A stretch of 17,963 nt of DNA from CAWVWD01 sp965662365. GTDB taxonomy: Bacteria; Bacteroidota; Bacteroidia; Chitinophagales; Saprospiraceae. The DNA lies in contig CBFIHR010000083.1 of the NCBI GenBank assembly GCA_965662365.1, positions 1 through 17,963 on the forward strand, in the 5' to 3' direction. This document shows positions 8,421 to 16,555 of this stretch, piece after piece. Position 1 is the stretch's first letter. Each line of letters starts with the position of its first letter. The notes under the pieces are model-generated. The model saw only the letters and a program-made list of their open reading frames with translations, was not told the origin of the DNA and searched no databases. A program made the position numbers and the translations under genes.

Positions 8421-9584
8421 ATGAAAAAATATCTTACAGCAATCATAACTTGTATATTACTTTTACTGTCTAATGTAGGTATTGCACAGGATAAGGTTAC
8501 AGAAGAGTTGAATAATGCGAGTTTAGTCTTTGAAGAAGGACGGGTTTCAGAATCGTTGGAACTTCTAAAAAGTATTGAAAAGAGAGAGGGATTGTCAAAA
8601 AGTCAAAAAGAGAACTTATATCGTCAGATGACGATTTGTTATATTTTCCTAAATAAGGATAACGTCTTTTTAGATGATTCCGAGCAAAGTTCAGATTCAA
8701 CTTCAAATCTGCAAATGGCTCAGGCGAGTTACTTGAAGTTGCTGGATGCTAATAATATTTATGAAGTGGATTCGATGGATATTATTGATTATGTCCGCTT
8801 TACAAAAAAGTTTATATCAAAGCCGATTATTATTATTAATCCTAAGATTGGGGTGAATACATCTATTGTTGATGTGTTACAATATTATGGAACGAGTAAT
8901 TTGAATATTGCAGATACGGCTTATTATAACTTAGAAGGGCGAAGTCCTTATTCTAATATTTATACAAATATTACGGCTGGAGTTGATATTGACTGGAGTT
9001 TTTATAAAAATTTTAATTTATCTATCGGAGGAAATTATACACAACGTGCTTTTACATATAATGAGAACTTATGGTATGCAGCAGATAGATCACTCGAAGA
9101 TGCTTCAAATTCTTTATTCAAGTTAAATTTTTTGGAGAAACAACAGTGGATAGATGTGAATCTGAAAGTGAAGTATGATATTGGTAAAAGTAAGATATTC
9201 CTACCTTATGTGTATGGTGGTTTCACTTATCATAACTTATTGAATGCTGAAATTCAAGATATTCAGCGAAGTTTTGCAGAAAACTTGGCGGTCGGCGATA
9301 TTAAGGAAATTCGGTTTGCCAGTAATTATAGTTTTATCGGTGGAGGCGGTTTCAAGTGGCGAGTATTCGACAAACATTACTTTACAGTCAATGCAGAATA
9401 TGGTAGAATGATAAATCCTATCAATGATATTAGTGTACGATATACTTCAGAAACTGCGAATACTCTAAATTATGCTTTGGGCTATGTAGATAATAATATT
9501 CGATTGAATAACGTCTCATTGATGATTGGTTTTGCTTATGCTTTTTATAATCCAAAAATGATAAAAACGAATAATGAAAAATAA
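8421..9584 (+). CDS. Outer-membrane beta-barrel protein with TPR-like N-terminal domain
   Basis: This 387-residue protein begins with a Sec signal peptide (MKKYLTAIITCILLLLSNVG), with probable cleavage after Ala22 (GIA|QD). Residues 23 to about 130 are helical and TPR-like (VFEEGRVSESLELLKSIEKR, then MAQASYLKLLDAN). From about 134 to 375, alternating amphipathic strands rich in Tyr, Phe and Gly form an outer-membrane barrel of the PorT/porin-like kind, ending in SLMIGFAYAFYN plus a short polar tail. The helical part would lie in the periplasm and could contact neighbouring envelope proteins. The gene starts 22 nt after the STAND gene and its end overlaps the lipoprotein gene by 11 nt, so it belongs to the same operon. 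No Shine-Dalgarno is apparent. Location and fold class are well supported; the specific role is unknown. Confidence 0.8.
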   Translation: MKKYLTAIITCILLLLSNVGIAQDKVTEELNNASLVFEEGRVSESLELLKSIEKREGLSKSQKENLYRQMTICYIFLNKDNVFLDDSEQSSDSTSNLQMAQASYLKLLDANNIYEVDSMDIIDYVRFTKKFISKPIIIINPKIGVNTSIVDVLQYYGTSNLNIADTAYYNLEGRSPYSNIYTNITAGVDIDWSFYKNFNLSIGGNYTQRAFTYNENLWYAADRSLEDASNSLFKLNFLEKQQWIDVNLKVKYDIGKSKIFLPYVYGGFTYHNLLNAEIQDIQRSFAENLAVGDIKEIRFASNYSFIGGGGFKWRVFDKHYFTVNAEYGRMINPINDISVRYTSETANTLNYALGYVDNNIRLNNVSLMIGFAYAFYNPKMIKTNNEK

Positions 9585-10812
9585 ATTATATATCATTTTA
9601 TGCTTTTGTGTGGTCGTGACAAGCTGTGATTTTTTTCAGCCCGAAAGTCCAATGCCTGATGAGTTTTATATCAAAATGTTCGGTGGAGAAGGGACGCAGG
9701 AGGGTGTTGCATTACAAACATTGGACTCGCAAACGACTTATGTTTTTGGTAATTCAGATGCTTACTCAGTCGTACCAGACATTCAGGAGTTATACTTAAT
9801 TAAACTGGATAAAGCAGGAAATCAAGTATGGGCGAAAAGTTATGAGGCGACTAATCCTAATTCTAATAATGAAGCGGTTCAAATGTTATTGACAGATGAC
9901 AGACAGCATCTGTTGTTATTGAGTAATGAATTAGATGGAGATAATACAAAAGTTAGAGTTATAAAAGTGGATTTAGAAGGAAATGTCGTCTGGGACGAAA
10001 AACTGAATACTTTAGATGGAAATCAATACGGGGCAACTAACTTATCGATTATTAAGGGTAATACAAATTTTCTGGTAGTTGGAACAGTAACAGTCGGTAC
10101 GGTGAATCAAATATTTGCATGTGAGTTTGAAGATAATGGTCGAGTTCGTTGGCTCAAAAACTACAGTTTCACGGATAGACAAGATGAGTTTGGTGTTGAT
10201 ATTATGGAGTTCAATGATAATATCATTGTGTTGGGGCGTTCGATTGATAACAATAATGAAGAACGACCGGTTATTATCGAGGGTGATAGAACGAGTTTAG
10301 GGGAAGAGTTACAATCTAAGATTGTATTTAAAAATGAGTTAAATACGATTTCAATGATAAAAGCACAGGAGTTCTTACGACAAGGCACAAATGATTTTCT
10401 TATACTTTGTGATATTGATAACGAGTCACATGTCATTACGACAACGATTAACTCAGAGCAATCTATAATTGTAGCAACAGCGGATAATCCTACTGAAGTT
10501 GAACCAAACCTAATTCCGGTTAGCTTTAGCGAAACGGCAGACGGAAGTTTGTTAGTAACAGGAAAAAGCTCGGCTAAACAACAAGTCGGTGTAATCAAAT
10601 ACAACATAGCGAACGGTGCCGTTTGGCCATTACGGACATTTGGTTTAGATTTAGAAGAGGCTACTCAAGTCATTGGTCGAGAAAGTATAGGGAGTCAGAT
10701 TAAAGAACAAGCTGATGGTACTATCTTAATCGTTGGTACAATGGATTTTTCTACCAAAAATATGATTGGAGTAATCAAAACGAACGCTGACGGAGAATTA
10801 AAAAATAATTAA
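9574..10812 (+). CDS. Lipoprotein with beta-propeller-like repeats
   Basis: This 412-residue protein starts with a lipoprotein signal peptide, MKNKLYIILCFCVVVTSC, with a VTSC lipobox that makes Cys18 the lipidated residue. The mature part shows repeats such as LYLIKLDKAGNQVWAKSY and VRVIKVDLEGNVVWDEKL, separated by strands like HLLLLSNELDG and TNFLVVGTVTVG. This D-x-x-G-x-x-x-W pattern is typical of Bacteroidota propeller proteins. I see no clear Bacteroidota lipoprotein export signal right after the Cys (DFFQPES), so whether it faces the periplasm or the surface is open. Its ATG lies inside the last codons of the barrel gene, in another frame (11-nt overlap), which suggests translational coupling and a shared job at the outer membrane. 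No catalytic motif is visible. Function is unknown; a structural or sensing partner of the barrel is likely. Confidence 0.72.
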   Translation: MKNKLYIILCFCVVVTSCDFFQPESPMPDEFYIKMFGGEGTQEGVALQTLDSQTTYVFGNSDAYSVVPDIQELYLIKLDKAGNQVWAKSYEATNPNSNNEAVQMLLTDDRQHLLLLSNELDGDNTKVRVIKVDLEGNVVWDEKLNTLDGNQYGATNLSIIKGNTNFLVVGTVTVGTVNQIFACEFEDNGRVRWLKNYSFTDRQDEFGVDIMEFNDNIIVLGRSIDNNNEERPVIIEGDRTSLGEELQSKIVFKNELNTISMIKAQEFLRQGTNDFLILCDIDNESHVITTTINSEQSIIVATADNPTEVEPNLIPVSFSETADGSLLVTGKSSAKQQVGVIKYNIANGAVWPLRTFGLDLEEATQVIGRESIGSQIKEQADGTILIVGTMDFSTKNMIGVIKTNADGELKNN

Positions 10813-10883
10813 TTATTCAAGATTTAGTGATAATTTTCTCAATGTTGTCTTAAATATTTGTAACAACACAGAACCTTATAGAA

Positions 10884-13800
10884 ATGAAAATTTTACGATA
10901 TATATTAGGAATCGTTATCTTCAGTAGTGTTAGTTTCCTCTCACAAGGGCAAGATATAACCGGCATTACTCCTGACGTTTTTTGTAATAGTAGTGACACG
11001 GTTAAGATAACGATTGTAGGGCAAAGAATAGCGGGAAGCGATAGTACGACGGCTCTTAAACTCGATGGAAGTGACATATCAACAAATATTACTTATGTCA
11101 ATGATTTATCCGGTAATGGTACTGATACAATAATGGCTTTTTTACCATTGAGTACAACTGCAGGCACTCACAATATTACAGTCGAGAGGGATGGCAGTAG
11201 CAGTAATAATCAGGATACAGACTCAATCAAAATTCTGGATCCTAACGTAACTATTAGTACAGATGATAATACGATATGTCATAATACTGCTCCAGTCTTG
11301 AAGTTCAATGTCTCTGGAACATTTGGAGAAACATCAGTAATTTCTTATACTGCGAATGGTGTTATAGATTCGGTTAACTCTTCTGCTGATGGTGAAATAA
11401 CAGTTCCTGTCGGAGCAATCACCGTAACGACAACTTACGCATTATCTAATATAAAAGCGACAACGTTATCTTGCGAGCGACCTGCTTCGGGGGCAGAAAC
11501 TATTATAGTCAGCCCCGCTAACTCCGGAACTTTAGCCGTCTCTGATAGTACAATTTGTCAGGGTGAGTCTGTCTTCTTATTTTTTAATGCAAATAATCCA
11601 AATGGTGATAATTTAACTTTTTATTATTCAGATGATAGTGCTACGTTAACAACATCTACTACTAATAATTTTGCTCTCGTTGCACTCAACGATTTATCAA
11701 CGACAACGACATTTCGATTAGATTCAGTTCTGAATAGTACAACAGGTTGCTTGACAACTATTTCTAATAATAATGTTAAAACAATCACTGTTAATAATGC
11801 AATGGATGTTAGCATTGCAGTTGATCCGGCAAGCATTTGTCAAGGAGAGAATTACGATATTGATTTTTCAGTCACAGGTCGATCAGGCAGCGAAAGTGTT
11901 ACTATTCAATACACAAAGGCTAATAGTAACAATATTAACACATTGTTTACTACCACAGTAGCAAGTGATAATATTAGTATATCTGGTATAGAAAGTGCCA
12001 CAACAACATATAGTTTAGTATCGATTACAAATACAACAACGGGCTGCGTAACGACATATACTCCTAATACATCGAGTAGTACTCAGATATTAATTACTCC
12101 GTCTATTAGTTATTCTATTAATACATCAAATGCGGTGATTTGTGAGGGAGCAAGTACTAACTTGATTTTTAGTGTGGATAACCCTAATAATCAAGCAATC
12201 ACTATTTTTTATTCGGATGGAACAAACACGGACTCTGTCACAACGACAACAACATCAGCAACGGCTACAGTTTCTCCAACAACAAATACGACTTACACCG
12301 CTACCAGAGTAAAAACAACAACTTGTGAATACTCATTACCTGGAAAGTTCGTCGATATTACGGTTAATCAATTGCCTGATGTGACTATAAGTGGTAACGG
12401 AAGAGTTTGTAAAGGAACGTCACTTCCGATACAATTTAATATTACTAACAAAATTGCATCGTCGGATTCTGTGACTGTACAGTTTTTGAATGGAGGGAAC
12501 TTACAGTCTGTTTCTACAAGGGCTTCATCTATAGATGTCTTAGTCACACCTTTAGTTACGACGAATTATCCGTTAATTTCGGTGACTAATAATACCATTG
12601 GCTGTACTAATAGTAATGTTTCAGGAAGTATAGATATTGAGGTGGATTCTTTACCAACGGCAACACTTGCATTAGATACGAATTTTGTATGTAGAGGTAT
12701 TCCTACAAATATTAACTTTACAGTTCAAAATAATGGTACTTCAAATGTTTGGGTCAAATATTCTCGACAAGACGCAACGATGTCCGTACCCATTATTGAT
12801 TCTGTTTTGACTAATAGTACATTGTCAGTAGCGGTAACGCCTGATATAACGACATCGTACAAAATTGTGGAAACTCGTAATGATGTCACAGGCTGTGTAA
12901 ATCCTGCAAGTAGTACTAATGTACCACAGACATTAAATGTTTATCAGCTGCCGACAGTTATTCCGTCAGTAGATCCTACAACGAGTACCGTCTGTAGTGG
13001 CGATAATGTTCCTATCGAGTTTGATTTTCCAGTTGGTGTCGCTCCTTTTTCCGTTTATTTCGTAGACAGTTTTACCAATTCGACGATGCGAATAGATACG
13101 GGACAAGTATGGACAAGTTTGGCATCTGGTGCTAGTGTTATTCAAGGGCAAGAAAGTAATGCAACAGTCCAGGTAGATCACATCTATCTTGTGACACAAG
13201 TTGTTGATGGTTTTGGTTGTGTCAATAACTATGCTCCTTCACAAGAACCAAGCGTAACCGTACAAATTAGTGCTGAACCGTTAGTAACATTGACAGGTGT
13301 GCAACCTGTAAATATACCTTACGCCTCTACGGATCAGACTCCGTACGAGATACGAGGATTTCCGAAAGGCGGGCCACTAATTAGCTCGTTCTCAGGACCA
13401 GGGTTCGGACTAACGCAATATCCTGCGAATCAAAATTATGCTTATAATAACTTTATCCCGGCCAATGCGGGATTCGCTCCAACGGATACGTCAATAGATG
13501 TACTTTTATATTACTCTTATCAGGATCCTGCAACGGGTTGTTCCGGTGATGTGTTCGATACTGCTCGTATCAAAAAAGCGTTGACGTATGATTTTTATAA
13601 TGAAGGTTCAAATGTATTAAAGACAACTTATTGTAGAAATGAGGATTCAACATATATTTTTGCTAAAATAACCGAATCAGATACGATTAATACTATAGGT
13701 AATAATACTTTTATATTAGCCAATAATAGTGGTAAGGTATATAGTAATGTTCAGGCATTTGGTGATTCTATCCGAGTAACATTCACACCTTTGGATTCCA

Positions 13801-16304
13801 CAGGTGTATTTCCACTTCGCTTCGGTAGTATAGAAGATGGATTTGACGTCATAACATTAACTGTTATTGATACAATCAATACGGTGTTTTCACCGAATAT
13901 TGATAGTAGTTATTTTTGTCAAGATAGTGTAGGAGTAGTTAAATTAACTGGTATTCCGTTAGTTAGTCTGCCTGATACAACAACAGGTTCATTTTCGTCT
14001 CCGACTTCAAATTTAATTTATGTTTCTAATGGAAACGCTAATGCCTCCGATGATGGCTGGTTTATGCGTCGTTCGGTTCCAGGATGGCATAGTGTAAAAT
14101 ATACTTATGTAGATCCTGTTACGGGTTGTGTGACGAGGGCATTTCAAGATGTAGAGATTTCTCCTGCTCCTGTTGCTTCTTTTTCTACAGAAGATGTATG
14201 CAATGATAAGTCAATTACATTCTTTGACCAGTCCGGTTTTACGCAAAGTGTTGTCGGAATAGATAGTTTAGTGACATGGGAGTTGTTATTTGGTGACGGA
14301 GAGAGCTATAATGATACTCTACCTTTCAGTCATTCACATATTTATGGATCGTCAGGGGTTTATAATACAGAACTTAATGTGGCATCTGCACGAGGTTGTA
14401 CCAGTACATTTATTGATACGTTTATCATAGGTACTATTCCTGAGGCTGGGTTTAATTGGCTTTTTGCTACATTAGGTGATAATACTCGATTTAGCGATAC
14501 AACGGCTTCAATAACTGGCTTAGTTCCAAGTGATTTTATTGATAGTTTAACGTGGGTATTTGGAGATGGCAGTACGTCAATTTCAGGAGCTGTTCTCGAT
14601 GTAGATACAGTTGCACATACGTATCAAAATATAGGATTGTATCAGCCTGTTTTATATGTTTCTACAAATAATGGTTGCGTCGATAGCGTTACTACGAATG
14701 TATATATCTTACCCAAAATAGAAGATTATCCATATTATCAAAGGTTTGACGACGGTACAGGAGGATGGGTGCCTAATCCTAATATTGTCGATAATTATTG
14801 GGAATGGAAAAATCCTGATGGACAGGTTATACAACACAGTGACCCTAATAATAAAGCATGGGTAACAGAGTTAGATTCTATTTACCAAAATAGCAAAGAT
14901 GCGTGGGTGTATTCGCCAACGTTTGATTTTACGAGTTTAGAAAAACCGTTTTTGGCATTTCGTTACTGGAGTAACTCCAGAGTTTCAGATGGAGCGGTTA
15001 TACAATATTCAACAAGTACAATAGACTCTCTACCGAATTGGACAGTTTTGGGAGGAGTTAATACTGGCTTGAACTGGTACGATGTGGATAATTTAGTGTC
15101 ACAACCAGGAAAACAATCAGGATTCGAGGGCTTTGGTTGGACTGAGGTTAACGTTGCCGGCTGGAAAGTTGCGAGACATAAATTAGATGAATTAATTGGT
15201 GAGCCAAAGGTTCGATTTAGAATAGCATTTGCTTTATCTCCTGGTTCTATATCAAATGATGGTTTTGCCTTTGATGATTTCTTTATTGGAGAAAGACAAA
15301 AACGGGTATTGGTAGAAAGTTTTACACACGTAAATGATATTTTGTACGATCAAGTTCAAGGGAATGTTTATAATAGAATCGATAGTAATAATTTAGATGT
15401 CATTTTAGTTGAATATCACAATGAAATTCCAACAACGGGATTACCATCTAACGACGCTTTCAATTTATTCAATCCGGCTGATCCGAGTGCAAGAACATTA
15501 TACTATCAGTTTTCAGAAACTGGTAAAATGGGAGTTGATGGAAACATCAAAGAAACAACAACAAATGGATTAGATTTAACATGGACCACGAATGACTTCA
15601 ACTTAGCTATGTTAGAAGATCCGATATTTAATGTTGCCATAGATGAATTTACAGTTACAGGAAATACAGTTAATGTATCCGCAACTATTAAAGCACGGAA
15701 ACCAATGCCTGCAAAGTTACGTAAGGTTTATGTGGCCGTTGTAGAAGATAATTTAGTGACGGCAGGTACATCTGTAAATCATAAGAGTGTTTTACGTAAA
15801 TTATTACCCAACGCATCGGGAACATCCCTGAGCAATGCTTGGTCAATAGGTACAGAAGAAACGGTTGATGTCTCATGGACCTTCCAGTCTGGTGCAGGAA
15901 TGCCACCGATTACTCCTGCGAATTTGAGGGTTGTCGTTTGGATTCAAAGTGACGAAACACGAAAGGTACATCAAGTAGCTTCGTCAGACTTACCAAATAT
16001 ACCGTATGATAGTACGGTTGTCAATACCGAAGAGCCATTAGATATTTCTACAGAAGAAGCTTTCCGTCTTTTTCCAAATCCAAATAATGGTAACTTTACG
16101 GTTCAGTTTGAAGGACCAACTTCAATGGAGTCACAATGGCAATTAATTGATGTCAACGGTCGAATTGTGCAGGAAGAAAATGTGCCTAAGTTTACTGAAT
16201 CTATTTTAATAGATGCCAACAATTTTGTAAAAGGTGTATATTTCTTTAGATTGTATAATGAACATGGAATATCTACTGTAAGAAAAGTTATTATTGATTA
16301 CTAA
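10884..16304 (+). CDS. Giant T9SS-secreted surface protein with PKD-like Ig repeats
   Basis: This 1806-residue protein begins with a Sec signal (MKILRYILGIVIFSSVSFLS, then QGQD). From about 120 to 790 come seven PKD-like Ig repeats of 89-101 residues. Each starts with a Cys motif (TICHN, TICQGES, SICQGEN, VICEGAS, RVCKGTS, FVCRGIP, TVCSGDN), and most have a second Cys near the end (TTGCLTT, TTGCVTT, TIGCTNS), suggesting one disulfide per repeat. Two PKD domains with FGDG follow (about 1100-1275). A jelly-roll/choice-of-anchor-J-like domain spans about 1283-1472, and an Omp28-like region about 1473-1712. The end (about 1724-1806: FRLFPNPNNGNFTVQF, then GVYFFRLYN) is a type A T9SS sorting domain, so it is exported across the outer membrane and anchored or released. 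It starts 71 nt after the lipoprotein gene and is likely in the same operon. Adhesion is inferred; no enzyme site is seen. Confidence 0.85.
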   Translation: MKILRYILGIVIFSSVSFLSQGQDITGITPDVFCNSSDTVKITIVGQRIAGSDSTTALKLDGSDISTNITYVNDLSGNGTDTIMAFLPLSTTAGTHNITVERDGSSSNNQDTDSIKILDPNVTISTDDNTICHNTAPVLKFNVSGTFGETSVISYTANGVIDSVNSSADGEITVPVGAITVTTTYALSNIKATTLSCERPASGAETIIVSPANSGTLAVSDSTICQGESVFLFFNANNPNGDNLTFYYSDDSATLTTSTTNNFALVALNDLSTTTTFRLDSVLNSTTGCLTTISNNNVKTITVNNAMDVSIAVDPASICQGENYDIDFSVTGRSGSESVTIQYTKANSNNINTLFTTTVASDNISISGIESATTTYSLVSITNTTTGCVTTYTPNTSSSTQILITPSISYSINTSNAVICEGASTNLIFSVDNPNNQAITIFYSDGTNTDSVTTTTTSATATVSPTTNTTYTATRVKTTTCEYSLPGKFVDITVNQLPDVTISGNGRVCKGTSLPIQFNITNKIASSDSVTVQFLNGGNLQSVSTRASSIDVLVTPLVTTNYPLISVTNNTIGCTNSNVSGSIDIEVDSLPTATLALDTNFVCRGIPTNINFTVQNNGTSNVWVKYSRQDATMSVPIIDSVLTNSTLSVAVTPDITTSYKIVETRNDVTGCVNPASSTNVPQTLNVYQLPTVIPSVDPTTSTVCSGDNVPIEFDFPVGVAPFSVYFVDSFTNSTMRIDTGQVWTSLASGASVIQGQESNATVQVDHIYLVTQVVDGFGCVNNYAPSQEPSVTVQISAEPLVTLTGVQPVNIPYASTDQTPYEIRGFPKGGPLISSFSGPGFGLTQYPANQNYAYNNFIPANAGFAPTDTSIDVLLYYSYQDPATGCSGDVFDTARIKKALTYDFYNEGSNVLKTTYCRNEDSTYIFAKITESDTINTIGNNTFILANNSGKVYSNVQAFGDSIRVTFTPLDSTGVFPLRFGSIEDGFDVITLTVIDTINTVFSPNIDSSYFCQDSVGVVKLTGIPLVSLPDTTTGSFSSPTSNLIYVSNGNANASDDGWFMRRSVPGWHSVKYTYVDPVTGCVTRAFQDVEISPAPVASFSTEDVCNDKSITFFDQSGFTQSVVGIDSLVTWELLFGDGESYNDTLPFSHSHIYGSSGVYNTELNVASARGCTSTFIDTFIIGTIPEAGFNWLFATLGDNTRFSDTTASITGLVPSDFIDSLTWVFGDGSTSISGAVLDVDTVAHTYQNIGLYQPVLYVSTNNGCVDSVTTNVYILPKIEDYPYYQRFDDGTGGWVPNPNIVDNYWEWKNPDGQVIQHSDPNNKAWVTELDSIYQNSKDAWVYSPTFDFTSLEKPFLAFRYWSNSRVSDGAVIQYSTSTIDSLPNWTVLGGVNTGLNWYDVDNLVSQPGKQSGFEGFGWTEVNVAGWKVARHKLDELIGEPKVRFRIAFALSPGSISNDGFAFDDFFIGERQKRVLVESFTHVNDILYDQVQGNVYNRIDSNNLDVILVEYHNEIPTTGLPSNDAFNLFNPADPSARTLYYQFSETGKMGVDGNIKETTTNGLDLTWTTNDFNLAMLEDPIFNVAIDEFTVTGNTVNVSATIKARKPMPAKLRKVYVAVVEDNLVTAGTSVNHKSVLRKLLPNASGTSLSNAWSIGTEETVDVSWTFQSGAGMPPITPANLRVVVWIQSDETRKVHQVASSDLPNIPYDSTVVNTEEPLDISTEEAFRLFPNPNNGNFTVQFEGPTSMESQWQLIDVNGRIVQEENVPKFTESILIDANNFVKGVYFFRLYNEHGISTVRKVIIDY
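11245..13260 (+). repeat. Seven tandem PKD-like Ig repeats (protein-level)
   Basis: Conserved repeat-start Cys residues fall near protein positions 132, 225, 318, 419, 508, 602 and 702, giving a period of about 270-300 bp. The consensus start is xxCxGxxxxxxFxxxN, followed about 15 residues later by a strand such as FYYSDDS or IFYSDGT. The copies are divergent at DNA level, so this is an old protein-domain expansion and not a recent DNA duplication. Confidence 0.7.
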
Positions 16305-16312
16305 ACGGTTTT

Positions 16313-16381
16313 CCTGTAAAAATCAGGTAAGCTGATTTGAGGTGTTTTCCGACAGGATAAATAAGATTTTACAGGGTTTTT
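16313..16381 (+). terminator. Possible terminator after the giant surface-protein gene
   Basis: Nine bases past the stop codon, CCTGTAAAAATC (16313-16324) can pair with GATTTTACAGG (16365-16375) with one bulged A, followed by G and five T (16377-16381). A competing local hairpin, AAATCAG/CTGATTT (16320-16326 and 16332-16338, loop GTAAG), shares bases with the left arm. The 40-nt loop makes the long hairpin weaker than a textbook terminator, but position and T-run suit an end-of-operon signal. Confidence 0.4.
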
Positions 16382-16555
16382 GATCAATCTATGAAGAACA
16401 TCCGGTAATAAATAGTTGGAGCGTATTTGTCGAATATTCTGACAAATTCACTTAATTGAGAACCTGCAATTTAATAATATATACATATCCGTAACACTTC
16501 AGAAATAATATTTCTGTAATAGAGAAGTATCGTTTCTGTACAAAATATATTTAGC
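16382..16555 (+). promoter_or_regulatory. Probable promoter/operator region of the cargo-like gene
   Basis: This segment holds no ORF but two palindromes. ATTTGTC/GACAAAT (16425-16431 and 16441-16447) encloses GAATATTC. CAGAAAT/ATTTCTG (16500-16506 and 16510-16516) has a 3-nt spacer. The octamer TTTCTGTA recurs at 16511-16518 and 16533-16540, 22 bp apart. The second palindrome ends 39 bp before the start codon, a suitable place for an operator. No convincing Bacteroidota promoter pair is seen, so the start site is unassigned. Confidence 0.38.

Noticed and set aside
10161..10607. 148-codon open frame on the minus strand inside the lipoprotein gene
   Set aside because: It lies wholly antisense to a gene with a clear lipobox and repeats, has a low-complexity hydrophobic/Ser-rich translation and shows no recognisable domain.
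11277..12990. Recent DNA-level tandem duplication in the giant surface-protein gene
   Set aside because: The repeats align only at protein level; their DNA has diverged and spacing varies from about 89 to 101 codons.
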